From: Nonomuraea sp. NBC_00507
Lineage (GTDB): Bacteria; Actinomycetota; Actinomycetes; Streptosporangiales; Streptosporangiaceae
Direction: 5' to 3'
Length of the DNA stretch: 64,000 bases
NCBI RefSeq assembly: GCF_036013525.1
Contig: NZ_CP107853.1
Location: forward strand, 2,852,001 to 2,916,000
Shown: one piece after another, positions 54,721-63,687 of the stretch
Numbering within the stretch: position 1 is the stretch's first letter
Layout: each line of letters starts with the position of its first letter
Program-made: the position numbers and the translations under genes
Notes under the pieces: generated by a model
Told to the model about the DNA's origin: nothing
Seen by the model: the letters and a program-made list of their open reading frames with translations, nothing else
Databases searched by the model: none

Positions 54721-55980
54721 ATGCGCCGGAATACGACGCCCTTAGGGCGGGCGGTCTCAGGCATGGCGGCGGCCCTCTTGGCGGCCGGATGCTCGCTCGT
54801 GACCGGTTCCGGCGCAGCGCACCCGACGCCGAGGCCGCAGGCGAAAGCGTCCCCCGGCTCGGGGAAGACCTCGCCGGGACGCCGCTGCCACCTCGATCCG
54901 AGCTCCACTCTGCCGCCCACCCCGCCGCCGCTTCCATCCGGGGAAGGGGTGCGCCTCGTGCACTACAACACCTACCCTTACCGCGACCGCTTCCTCGGCG
55001 TGGCCGCACTGCGCGATGGCACGGTCTACGCCGTGGGGGACCGCCAATTCCCCAGGCAGGACAACAACCCTTGCGGTCCGATCAGCCAGCTGTCGTACGC
55101 GCTTCGGTGGGACGGCGAGCGCTGGCAGGAGCTGCCGGAACTCGACCAGGTGGTGGAACCGCAGCAGGTCGCAGCCTCCAGCGACGGGGGCCTGTGGGTG
55201 TTCGGCCACTGCCCCGCGACCGTGGCGAGCAGCGACCCCGCCGGCTGCGCGGCCCGCTGGGACGGCACGTCGTGGACGCTGTCCGTGCTCGACAACGCCC
55301 AGGTGTCGGGGGCCGCGGTGTTCGGCCGTGACGATGTCTGGGCGACCACGTACGACGCGCTGCACCACTGGAACGGCGAGCGCTGGCGGGCCCAGCGGCC
55401 ACCTTTCGGCGTCCGCGCCCACGCCCTGGCGGGGACCGCGTCGGGTCAGGTGTGGATCGCGGGAGACAAGGACGGGCGGGTGGCGCTGGCCCGCTGGAGC
55501 GATCGCCGCTGGAGCCTGCTCCCTCGCCCGCAGATCCCTCGCCTCTACGGGGCCAAGCAGGGGGAGACGAGGGTGCTCGACCTCGCGGTGGGCGAGCAGG
55601 GCGAGGTGTGGGTGCTGGGCTCGATGCACTGGGTGTGCGGGGTAGAGACCATGTGCACCCGGCCGGTGCTGATGAGGTGGGGCGGGGGCCGGTGGCTGCT
55701 CAAGGTCATGCCCGAACGCTTCACCGTCGGCGGGAGCATCGTCTTCGACGGCGCGGGCGGCCTGTGGATCACCGTCTCCGGCGGCCTGGGCCGCTTCACG
55801 GGCGGGAAGTGGAAGACGTACCCGATCACCCGCGGACCGTTCGGCGGCCGTTCGGTGGCGGGCCTCGCCCGGCGTCCCGGGTCGGCGTCGGTGTGGGCGG
55901 TCGGTGAGGACCACACCGAGGCTGAGGAAATGCCGTTCACCAACGGCATGATCTGGCGCCTGGACGTCAAACCGGAGTAG
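54721..55980 (+). CDS. Lipoprotein with beta-propeller-like repeats
   Basis: A 419-residue exported lipoprotein. The signal peptide ends in the lipobox LLAAGC near residue 23. A Pro/Ser-rich linker follows. The rest has at least six similar blades, each with a W-x-G/D-x-x-W element: RWDGERWQEL, RWDGTSWTLS, HWNGERWRAQ, RWSDRRWSLL, RWGGGRWLLK, RFTGGKWKTY. This is typical of a six- or seven-bladed propeller for ligand or protein binding outside the cell. ATG 54712, nine bases upstream, is an alternative start. Confidence 0.78.
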   Translation: MRRNTTPLGRAVSGMAAALLAAGCSLVTGSGAAHPTPRPQAKASPGSGKTSPGRRCHLDPSSTLPPTPPPLPSGEGVRLVHYNTYPYRDRFLGVAALRDGTVYAVGDRQFPRQDNNPCGPISQLSYALRWDGERWQELPELDQVVEPQQVAASSDGGLWVFGHCPATVASSDPAGCAARWDGTSWTLSVLDNAQVSGAAVFGRDDVWATTYDALHHWNGERWRAQRPPFGVRAHALAGTASGQVWIAGDKDGRVALARWSDRRWSLLPRPQIPRLYGAKQGETRVLDLAVGEQGEVWVLGSMHWVCGVETMCTRPVLMRWGGGRWLLKVMPERFTVGGSIVFDGAGGLWITVSGGLGRFTGGKWKTYPITRGPFGGRSVAGLARRPGSASVWAVGEDHTEAEEMPFTNGMIWRLDVKPE

Positions 55981-56030
55981 CCGGCGACGTCGTCACGCCC
56001 AAGCAGACGCCGGGCAACCTGACCGGAAGA

Positions 56031-57260
56031 TCACGCGCGCTCGGGGTAGCGCTGCCGTACGGGCGTGGCCAGCGCGATCAGAGCCAGCAGCAGGCAGGAC
56101 GCTCCGGCGAAGAAGAAAACCGCGGTCGCGCCGTAGCGCGCGGCGGCCCAGCCGAGTGCGGCCGCGCCCACCGGCCCGAGTGAGAAGTGGATCGTCCAGA
56201 AGGCCGACGTCACCCGGCCCAGCAGATGAGCGGGTGTCACCTGCTGGCGCAGCGACATGGAGCAGATCCCCGCCAAGCTGACGCACGCGAGGTAGAGGGC
56301 CATGATGGCGGCCACACCCCACACCGAGCCGGCGAGCCCGAGGCCGAGAATGGCCAGCCCCGACACGATCCCCGCCCCGATCCACAGCGGTCCGAACCCG
56401 AGGATCCGCCGCATCCGGGCCACCAGCATCGAGCCGACCATCGTGCCGGCCGCCCCGACGCCCAGCACGATACCCACCACGGAGTCCGCCTGGCCGAGGT
56501 CGTGCTTGAGCCGGTAGATCACGATGTCCGTCAGCCCGAGCGTCATGAAGATGAAGAACGTCAGCAAAATGGTCATGGTCCGCAGCACCGGCTGCCGGAA
56601 CAGGAACTCCGCGCCGGCCAGCAGCTCCCGCCATGGCCGTCCCTTGGGAGCGGGCTCGACGGCGTACCGGGAGGAGCGGGTCAGCAGGACGCCGAACGCG
56701 GACAGCCCGAAGCTGGCCGCGTTGATGGCGATCGCGGCGGTCGGGCCGAGGTGGCCGCTCACCACCCCGGCGAGGGTGGGGCCGAGGATGCCCGCCGCGG
56801 CGGCGGTGGCGTACAGCATGCCGTTGGCCTCGGTGACCCGTTGCTCGCCGGCCAGGCCGCGCACCGCAGACACGTACGTGACCTGGAAGACCATGCCCAC
56901 GGCCGCGGCCATCGGCAGCACTGTGTACAGGAGCCAGATGTGCTGACCGAACAGCCAGACCACCGGGATCGTCACGTACAGGACGAGCCGGACGAGGTCG
57001 CAGGCGATGAGCAGCCGACGCCGGTCGAACCGGTCGGCGAGCACCCCCGCGAACACCCCGGCCGCCACCGACGCCGCCCCGGAGACGCCGGTGAGCAGAC
57101 CCATCTGGGCGACGGAGCCGGTGACGTTGAGGATGAGGAGGGGCACCGCGATGAGCGCGAACGAGTCGCCCGCCACCGACAGCGTCTGCGCGCACCAGAA
57201 GATCAGGAAGTCACGGTCCCGCCACAACGAGCGGGCCGCCGGCCGCGTGTCAGTCTCCAT
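56031..57260 (-). CDS. MFS transporter (MFS_3/macrolide-efflux type)
   Basis: A 409-residue transporter with twelve helices. Motif A is GVLADRFDRRRLLIACD, between helices 2 and 3. The start FLIFWCAQTLSVAGDSFALIAVPLLI is the signature of the MFS_3 (MefA-like) group, which exports macrolides and other drugs. ATG 57260 is set by position; no strong ribosome site is evident. A palindrome lies in the gap to the divergent PL8 lyase gene. Confidence 0.88.
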   Translation of the reverse strand: METDTRPAARSLWRDRDFLIFWCAQTLSVAGDSFALIAVPLLILNVTGSVAQMGLLTGVSGAASVAAGVFAGVLADRFDRRRLLIACDLVRLVLYVTIPVVWLFGQHIWLLYTVLPMAAAVGMVFQVTYVSAVRGLAGEQRVTEANGMLYATAAAAGILGPTLAGVVSGHLGPTAAIAINAASFGLSAFGVLLTRSSRYAVEPAPKGRPWRELLAGAEFLFRQPVLRTMTILLTFFIFMTLGLTDIVIYRLKHDLGQADSVVGIVLGVGAAGTMVGSMLVARMRRILGFGPLWIGAGIVSGLAILGLGLAGSVWGVAAIMALYLACVSLAGICSMSLRQQVTPAHLLGRVTSAFWTIHFSLGPVGAAALGWAAARYGATAVFFFAGASCLLLALIALATPVRQRYPERA

Positions 57261-57334
57261 CGGTCACGGCCCGCACGGCGCGGGGCGGTCCGGCCTGGGA
57301 TGATCGGTGCGCGCCGATACGGGAGAGCTCACGC

Positions 57335-57354
57335 AGGGAAGGTTATCTTTCCCT
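57335..57354. promoter_or_regulatory. Inverted repeat between MFS and lyase genes
   Basis: AGGGAA (57335-57340) and TTCCCT (57349-57354) form a perfect inverted repeat around GGTTATCT, in the 259-base gap between the two divergent genes. It is a plausible operator. The rest of the gap holds no clear gene. Confidence 0.4.
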
Positions 57355-57519
57355 ATCCGCCCGACGCCGCTCATTTTTCCGCCGCCGCGCCCCCGGCAGG
57401 CGACCGCTCGACCGCGCTGCCGCCCTTCAACCGTACTGCCGCCCTGCGAGGCCTGGGCGGGCAAAAGTAGATCATGTAGGGTAAGCGCGGCCCACCCTCG
57501 CAACGGCCTGGAGCCCGTC

Positions 57520-60030
57520 GTGCCGCACATGTCTCGTCGCCAGGTTCTCTCCCTGCTCCCCGCCGCCGGCCTGCTCGCCGTAGCCTCTCCTTCCCGCGCC
57601 GCGGCCGGGATCGACCATGCGCGGCTGCTCGCCAACACCGTGGCGATCTTCGCGGGAACCCCGGACGTCAATGCCCGCCCCGAGGTCGCCGGCAAGCTGG
57701 CGGCGATCGCCAGGACGGCCAGGCAGCGGCTGACCGCCATGGACCAGGCGGGCGACGGCGAGCTGTTCGCCGGCCTGAAGCTCGGCACCGACGACGTCAA
57801 CCTGCGACTGGCGTACCAATATCTGTACGAGATCGCGCTGGCGACCCGCACCCCGGGCGGGGAGCTCAACGACGACACCACTGCCCAGCGGCGGGTCGTC
57901 GACGGCCTGCAGTGGTTGCACGAGCGCTACTTCGGCGACCAGTCGAAGGGCTACTACGGCAACTGGCACAACTGGGAGATCGCCATCCCCGCCCACGTGA
58001 GCAGGACGCTGGCCCTGCTGGCCGAACGGGTGCGGGAGGAACGCCCCGACCTGGTGGCGACGTACATCACCTCGATGGACGCCTACCTGCGCAACGGCAA
58101 GGACGGCGACGTCAACCTCGACTCACGCTTCCACACCGGGGCGAACCTGGCCGACATCACCGGCAACCGGATCCTCCAGGGCGCGCTCACCGGCGACGAC
58201 GCCCGCGTCGGCAAGGCCATCACCGACCAGGCCACCGTGTTCGCCACGATCGACCCGTACAACCTCCAGCACGGCGTCACCGACGGCTACTACCGCGACG
58301 GCTCCTTCATCCAGCACCACTCGGTCGCCTACACCGGCTCCTACGGCCGCGCCCTGCTGACCCGCGTCGTGCAGACCCTCAAGACGCTCGAGGGCGCGAC
58401 GGGCGGCGGCGCCTCCGACGACCTGCCCGGCGTCGTGCACCGCTGGATCACCGACGGCTTCGCCCCGCTCATCTTCGAGGGCTGGATGATGGAGATCGTC
58501 AAGGGGCGGGCGGTCTCCCGCACCACCACCGGCTACGCCGACGTCGGAGTGATCGTGGAGGCCATCGCCGACCTGGCCGACCACGTCGAGGACGGGGCCG
58601 CCCTCGCCCTGAGGAAGTACGTCAAGTTCCTGCCGGCCGCCGACCCGGCCGCCTTCGTCTCCCCGGTCAGCATCGCCCGTTATGCGGCCATCCGCACCGA
58701 CTCCGCGATCCCGGCCGCCGACCTCAATCCGCCCGAGCGCTGCCTGGCGTACAACGCCATGGACCGAACCGTCCACCGCCGCCCCGGCTACGCCTTCGCC
58801 CTGGCACGGAGCTCGGACCGCATCAGCAAGTACGAGTACATGAACGGCGAGAACCTCATGCCCTGGTTCCAGGGCGACGGCGCCTACTACCTCTACCTCG
58901 CCGGGGAGGACCAGCGCGAGGTGTTCGGCGTCGACTACTACACGACCGTCTCGCCGTACCGGCTGGCCGGGATCACCGCGCCCGTGGAGGAACGACGGAC
59001 GGTGCCCGACCTCTACGGCCGGTTCTGGTACGAGAACCCAGGTCACCCGCTCAACTTCACCTCTTCCTCGGAGTCCCAGAACACTTACGTGTACTTCCCC
59101 CGCGCCGGGAACGCCTTCTCCGGCGGCGCGACGCTCGGCGCGTACGGCGCGGCCGGCATGGTCCAGTCGGACGACGCCGCCTACACCGCCAAGCAGGCGG
59201 GCACCCTGCCCGACGACTTCGTCGCCTACCAGAACGCCCGCGCCACCAAGTCCTGGTTCATGCTCGACGACGAGATCGTGGTGCTGGCCGCCGGCATCTC
59301 GGGACAGAGCGGCCGTGAGGCCGTGACCACCGTGGACAGTCGCATCGCCGCCCCCGGGGACACGATCGAGCTCACCGGCGCGGGCTGGGACGGCGGGCCC
59401 TGGCAGGCAGGCGACACCACGCCGCCGCGCTGGCTCCGCTACGCGAACGGCACCCGCCGCACCGCCATCGGCTACGCCTTCCTCACCCGCCAGCCCGTCA
59501 CGGCCGGGCTGGAGACGGTGACCCGCAGCCGCAGAGTCGTCCGCACCTCCAACCCCGACACCAGCGTGACCAAGAACGTCTTCACCGCCTCGATCACCCA
59601 CCCCGCCACCGGCGACGTACCCGCCCTCGCCTACGCCCTGGTCCCGAACGCGACCGACACCCGCCTGCGCGGCTACGCGAACGGCCCGCTGACGGTCCTG
59701 GCCAACAACCGGCACGTCCAAGCCATCCAGCACAAGACCCTCGGCATCATCGCCGCCAACGTCTTCACCGACGGCCCCCGCCACGCCGACCGCCTGCTCA
59801 TCGACGGCCCCGCCTCGGTCATCGTCCAGTCGTCCGGCGGTCGTACGGTCGTCGCCCTGTCCGATCCCACGATGAAACGCGACCGCGTCACGGTCGTCCT
59901 GCACGGCGCGTCCCTCCGCCTCGACCAGGCCGACGAGGGGGTGACGGTACGGCGCGTGCCCGGAGGCACCCTGATCCAGGCGACGACCCGCCACGCCCAC
60001 GGCCGCACCTTCACCGCCACCCTCCGCTGA
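57520..60030 (+). CDS. Tat-exported polysaccharide lyase family 8 (hyaluronate/xanthan/chondroitin lyase type)
   Basis: An 836-residue enzyme. GTG 57520 follows GGAG. The signal SRRQVLSLLPAAG is a twin-arginine type. Residues about 30-400 form the alpha/alpha toroid, and the remainder is beta-rich. The aromatic patch is N148-W-H-N-W152. The catalytic set, by comparison with pneumococcal hyaluronate lyase, is Asn209 (HTGANLAD), His266 and Tyr275 (IQHHSVAYTGSYG). It should cleave an acidic polysaccharide by beta-elimination outside the cell. No transporter for the products is adjacent, apart from the divergent MFS gene. Confidence 0.92.
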   Translation: MPHMSRRQVLSLLPAAGLLAVASPSRAAAGIDHARLLANTVAIFAGTPDVNARPEVAGKLAAIARTARQRLTAMDQAGDGELFAGLKLGTDDVNLRLAYQYLYEIALATRTPGGELNDDTTAQRRVVDGLQWLHERYFGDQSKGYYGNWHNWEIAIPAHVSRTLALLAERVREERPDLVATYITSMDAYLRNGKDGDVNLDSRFHTGANLADITGNRILQGALTGDDARVGKAITDQATVFATIDPYNLQHGVTDGYYRDGSFIQHHSVAYTGSYGRALLTRVVQTLKTLEGATGGGASDDLPGVVHRWITDGFAPLIFEGWMMEIVKGRAVSRTTTGYADVGVIVEAIADLADHVEDGAALALRKYVKFLPAADPAAFVSPVSIARYAAIRTDSAIPAADLNPPERCLAYNAMDRTVHRRPGYAFALARSSDRISKYEYMNGENLMPWFQGDGAYYLYLAGEDQREVFGVDYYTTVSPYRLAGITAPVEERRTVPDLYGRFWYENPGHPLNFTSSSESQNTYVYFPRAGNAFSGGATLGAYGAAGMVQSDDAAYTAKQAGTLPDDFVAYQNARATKSWFMLDDEIVVLAAGISGQSGREAVTTVDSRIAAPGDTIELTGAGWDGGPWQAGDTTPPRWLRYANGTRRTAIGYAFLTRQPVTAGLETVTRSRRVVRTSNPDTSVTKNVFTASITHPATGDVPALAYALVPNATDTRLRGYANGPLTVLANNRHVQAIQHKTLGIIAANVFTDGPRHADRLLIDGPASVIVQSSGGRTVVALSDPTMKRDRVTVVLHGASLRLDQADEGVTVRRVPGGTLIQATTRHAHGRTFTATLR

Positions 60031-60108
60031 ACCGCCCCTGGGGCGTGTGCCCGACCGTATGGCGGGAGTCCTGCCGGGGCGCTCTTCACGCGAGGGGCGT
60101 ACGTCGTT

Positions 60109-61398
60109 ATGGTCGGAATCCATATGGACGGGGTGCAAGCGTTAACGGAGGCGGATCCCGCGCACCTGGGCGAGTACGCGCTCGTCGGCGTGCTGGGCCG
60201 GGGGAGCCAGTCGGTCGTCTACCTGGGCCACTCGGCGAGCGGTCATGTGGCGATCAAGCTGCTGCCCGCGGGTGATGCCGACACGCAGCGCGCGGTGGCC
60301 GCGGCGCAGCAGGTCACGGAGCCGACCAGTGCGCGGGTGCTGACGACCGGGATGTACGGTGACCGGCTCTACGTGGTCAGCGAATACGTGCAGGGCGTAT
60401 CCCTGGCGGAGTGGATCCGCAGGGAAGGCCCACGCGACGCGGGCCAGCTGCACTGGCTGGCGACCAGCACGATGGCCGCGCTGGCGGCGATTCACCGGGC
60501 GGGCATCGCCCACCTGGACTTCAAGCCCGCCAGCGTGCTGCTCGGCCCCGAAGGGCCGAAAGTGATCGATGTCGGAATCGCGCGGTGGCCGGATCCGGCG
60601 GTCGTGCCGGCCTACCTGTCGCCGGAGCAGGTGGCAGGTCATCCGGCCGGGCAGGCGTCCGACCTGTTCTCCTGGGCCGTGACGATGATCTACGCCGCGA
60701 CCGGGGTGCCCGCGTTCGGTGAGGACGGCGTTCCGGCCGTGTCCCATCGGGTGCTGTACAACCCGGCGGACCTGTCGCGGCTGCCCCCGCCGCTCCAGCC
60801 CATCCTGGACCGGTGCCTGGCCAAGCGGCCTGAATACCGGCCGACCGCGCAGGAGGTGCTGGCGTCCCTGCACGGAGCCGGGCAGGGCGGGCCGGCCTCA
60901 TCGAAGAGCTCGACCGGCCTGGTGATCGGGCTGTCCGCCGGAATCGTGATCTTGCTCGCGGCGATCGGCGCCGCTGCGGTGTTCCTGGTCAAGTGGCCGC
61001 AACAGGACCCGGTCGCGGTCGCCACCCCCAGCGCCGTCGTCACGACTCCGGCACCCGAGCGCGCCTCGGTGGCCGGCCGGTGGACCGGCAGCTACGTGTG
61101 CAACCAAGGCAAGACCGCGCTGGAGCTCACCATCAAACAGACGTCGCCGGGCGAGATCGAGGCCGTTTTCGCCTTCGAGGCCGACCCGAGCAATCCCGGC
61201 GTACCGTCCGGTTCCTTCGCCATGAGGGGCCGGCTGACCGAGCGGGCCTTGGAGTTGAACGGCGAGCGCTGGATCGACCGGCCGGGCAAGTACGTCATGG
61301 TCGACCTCCGCGCGACCCTCACCGAGGACCGCCCCTCTGCCATCAAGGGGACCATCGTGGGCGGAGGCTGCAGCACCTTTACGGTCGAGCGGTCGTGA
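60109..61398 (+). CDS. Transmembrane Ser/Thr protein kinase with atypical catalytic loop
   Basis: A 429-residue membrane kinase. The glycine loop is GRGSQSVVYLG and Lys50 (VAIKLL) is present. The catalytic loop reads H135-L-D137-F-K-P-A-S142, with Asp137 kept but Ser at the usual Mg-binding Asn. The DFG motif is D154-V-G. Residues about 270-295 form one membrane helix, and the last 110 form an extracellular domain with a Cys pair (VCNQ and GGGCST). It resembles PknB-type sensors, but activity may be weak. ATG 60109 or 60124 are both possible. Confidence 0.85.
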   Translation: MVGIHMDGVQALTEADPAHLGEYALVGVLGRGSQSVVYLGHSASGHVAIKLLPAGDADTQRAVAAAQQVTEPTSARVLTTGMYGDRLYVVSEYVQGVSLAEWIRREGPRDAGQLHWLATSTMAALAAIHRAGIAHLDFKPASVLLGPEGPKVIDVGIARWPDPAVVPAYLSPEQVAGHPAGQASDLFSWAVTMIYAATGVPAFGEDGVPAVSHRVLYNPADLSRLPPPLQPILDRCLAKRPEYRPTAQEVLASLHGAGQGGPASSKSSTGLVIGLSAGIVILLAAIGAAAVFLVKWPQQDPVAVATPSAVVTTPAPERASVAGRWTGSYVCNQGKTALELTIKQTSPGEIEAVFAFEADPSNPGVPSGSFAMRGRLTERALELNGERWIDRPGKYVMVDLRATLTEDRPSAIKGTIVGGGCSTFTVERS

Positions 61399-61462
61399 CG
61401 TGGAGTCCGGCCTCCGGAAAAATCGTTGGTCAGGATGGTGATCCTGCAGGAACACTGCAGGC

Positions 61463-62422
61463 GTGGCCGTACTGGAGACCGCGCGGGCGCCGGGCCGGGC
61501 CTGGGCGACCGCGCTGAGCCTGAGCTCGTGGGTGCTGTTCGCGAGTTCAGGCCCCCTGGCCAAGGCGGTGATGACGGCGGGCTGGTCCCCGGCCGCGGTG
61601 ACCTCGGTGCGGATCTCGCTGGCCGCCGTACTGCTGGCGCCGGTGGTCGCGGTGCTGCGGCCGCAGGCACTGCGGTTCCGCCGCGCCGACCTGTGGCTGC
61701 TCCTCAGCTACGGCCTGCTCGGCGTCGCCGGGGTGCAGCTGTTCTTCTTCCTGGCCGTGGCCAGGGTTCCGGTCGGGGTGGCGATGGTGCTGGTCAACCT
61801 GGCGCCCGCGCTGGTCGCACTGTGGGTGCGGGTGGTCCGGCGCACCCGGCTGCCCGGGCGGGTGTGGCTGGGCATCGGGCTCGCCGTGGCCGGACTGGCC
61901 CTGGTCGCGGAGATCTGGCAGGACGCCCGGCTGGACCTGCTCGGCGTCGCCGCCGGACTGGCCGCGGCGATCTGCTCAGCCGGATACTTCCTGCTCGGCG
62001 AGCACGGCGCGAGCAGGCACGATTCGTTCGGGCTGACCGCGGCCGGGCTGGCGATCGGCGCGGTGGTGGTGGCGGCGGTCAGCCCGCCGTGGACGCTGCC
62101 CGCCGGCCTGCTCACCGCCCCCTCGGCACTCGGCGGCCTGCGGGCCCCGGCGTGGTTGGTGCTGCTGGTGCTGGCCGTGGTCGGCACCGTGCTGCCCTAC
62201 CTGGCCGGGCTGCGGGCACTGCGTGATCTGCCTTCGGCACTGGCCAGCGTACTGGCGTTGGTGGAGCCGCTGGTCGCCGCCGTGCTGGCCTGGCTGCTCC
62301 TCGGCCAGGCGCTCGGCCTGACGCAGCTGGCCGGGGCGGTGATGTTGCTCACTGGCGCGGTGCTGGTGCAACTGGCCGGCCCGAAACCGCTCCCGGACGG
62401 CCCCCGCCAGGATCGCCGGTGA
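61463..62422 (+). CDS. EamA-family (DMT superfamily) transporter
   Basis: A 319-residue transporter with ten predicted helices in two EamA repeats. The first starts LSLSSWVLFASSGPLAKAVM, and the second ends YLAGLRALRDLPSALASVLALVEPLVAAVLAWLLLGQ, with the typical E-P-L motif in the last repeat. It probably exports small metabolites. The start is GTG 61463. It converges with a lipoprotein gene. Confidence 0.9.
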   Translation: MAVLETARAPGRAWATALSLSSWVLFASSGPLAKAVMTAGWSPAAVTSVRISLAAVLLAPVVAVLRPQALRFRRADLWLLLSYGLLGVAGVQLFFFLAVARVPVGVAMVLVNLAPALVALWVRVVRRTRLPGRVWLGIGLAVAGLALVAEIWQDARLDLLGVAAGLAAAICSAGYFLLGEHGASRHDSFGLTAAGLAIGAVVVAAVSPPWTLPAGLLTAPSALGGLRAPAWLVLLVLAVVGTVLPYLAGLRALRDLPSALASVLALVEPLVAAVLAWLLLGQALGLTQLAGAVMLLTGAVLVQLAGPKPLPDGPRQDRR

Positions 62423-62487
62423 CCACTCTCGTTACCGCCTTGCTCGGCATGCCCCGTGCCCAGGTGATGTGGCACTGCAGTGGGTAT

Positions 62488-63381
62488 TCACTGCGGCTCT
62501 GGGTCGAGGCAGCTTCCGGTCTCATGTACCTGGTCCTTCGGCGGGGGCGCGATGGACACGTCGCTTCCCCAGCCGGTGAAGTCGATCTCGGCCTCGGCTG
62601 TCCTGGGTACGCCTTCCTCGGCCAGAGGATCGGCCGTGATGAGACGGACCCGGCGGGGAAGCTGGTCCGGCCCGACCCACAACTGCCACGAGACCTGTGC
62701 CGAGCGGGACTGCTTCAGCAGCTGTGCTGCCATAACGGGGTCGTCGCCTGGGGCCAGGATGCTGAATTCCGCCTGCGCGGCACTCCCGGAATGTACGACG
62801 GTGGCGACCGCGTCGATGATCCCGCCGGAGGAGGGAGCAGGGGCCGCAAGCTTCTGCAGCACCTTGGGTGACAGGACTGCACGTGCGTCGAGTGCCCCGA
62901 GGAGGCGCGCCGCCATCCCGCATTTGGGCCCGCTGTGGTGAAGCCAGGTCTTGCCGGCGGGAACGTCCCTCCGGTCGGCTCGCTGCTCGTAGGTGCCGGA
63001 GTCGCCGATCGAGATCGCCCTGGTCGTCATAGAGGACAGATCATCCGGGATGACGTCCTTCAGATCTTCGGGGATGTTGGTTCGGTAATAGGTCGTGGTC
63101 AGATCGGAGGCAGCCGCACCGAGCCGCAGGATTCCGGTGGTCCGGCTCTCGCTGTATTCGCCGATGTTGACCAGTACGATGTCGTCGTCGTCCGCCGGAG
63201 GGGTGGGTATCGCTTTGCCGTAGTCCAGACGGACGAGCTTGGTGACCTTCACTCCGGTCGAGCCCTTCGCCTGCTGGGCCACCGCCTCAGCGGGCGTCCG
63301 CGCCGCCATCGCGCTCTGTCCGCCGCACCCGGCCGTCAGGGTGATCAGGAGCACGGTCGGCGCGATCCTCGATAAATGCAC
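62488..63381 (-). CDS. Putative lipoprotein
   Basis: A 297-residue exported protein: MHLSRIAPTVLLITLTAGC gives lipobox L-T-A-G-C. The mature part has alternating strands (TGILRLGAAASDLTTTYYR, AQVSWQLWVGPDQLPRRVRL) and a final domain ending in a conserved-looking FTGWGSDVSIAPPP. The fold resembles the LppX/LprG-type lipid-binding proteins, but I cannot confirm it. It is divergent from the MFS gene that runs off the window end. Confidence 0.75.
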   Translation of the reverse strand: MHLSRIAPTVLLITLTAGCGGQSAMAARTPAEAVAQQAKGSTGVKVTKLVRLDYGKAIPTPPADDDDIVLVNIGEYSESRTTGILRLGAAASDLTTTYYRTNIPEDLKDVIPDDLSSMTTRAISIGDSGTYEQRADRRDVPAGKTWLHHSGPKCGMAARLLGALDARAVLSPKVLQKLAAPAPSSGGIIDAVATVVHSGSAAQAEFSILAPGDDPVMAAQLLKQSRSAQVSWQLWVGPDQLPRRVRLITADPLAEEGVPRTAEAEIDFTGWGSDVSIAPPPKDQVHETGSCLDPEPQ

Positions 63382-63481
63382 CCGGTGATCATAAGGGCGA
63401 TGGGGCGCAGTTCACTCTGGCGCCAGCCGGTTGAGCCGCGGAGGCCTGCCCCGGCTCCGTGCGCGCGGCGTCCCGGCAACT

Positions 63482-63519
63482 CGAAGACCCCGGCAACTTC
63501 ACGGTTGCCGGGGTCTTCG
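63482..63519. terminator. Very strong orphan hairpin
   Basis: CGAAGACCCCGGCAAC (63482-63497) and GTTGCCGGGGTCTTCG (63504-63519) form a perfect 16-bp stem with loop TTCACG. It lies in the gap between two divergent genes, where no transcript should end. It could be an attenuator in the leader of one gene, or the end of a gene that has been lost. Confidence 0.75.
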
Positions 63520-63617
63520 TGCTTTCACACGGCTTCATCCTGAATGACGCCTGCATCGCCGTTTTGGATGTCCGCGGCGACGTGCACGAGCTCCCGACAG
63601 GCCACCACCATCCACTC

Positions 63618-63647
63618 TTGCGTACGCCATTCATCTCTGAGTACAGT
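63618..63647 (+). promoter_or_regulatory. Promoter of the last MFS gene
   Basis: TTGCGT (63618-63623), an 18-bp spacer, then TACAGT (63642-63647) form a plausible promoter about 40 bases before ATG 63688. It lies downstream of the orphan hairpin, so the hairpin is not inside this transcript. Confidence 0.5.
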
Positions 63648-63687
63648 GTTCGCATCGCAAGAACGACGTTCACAAGGAGTTGCCCCC

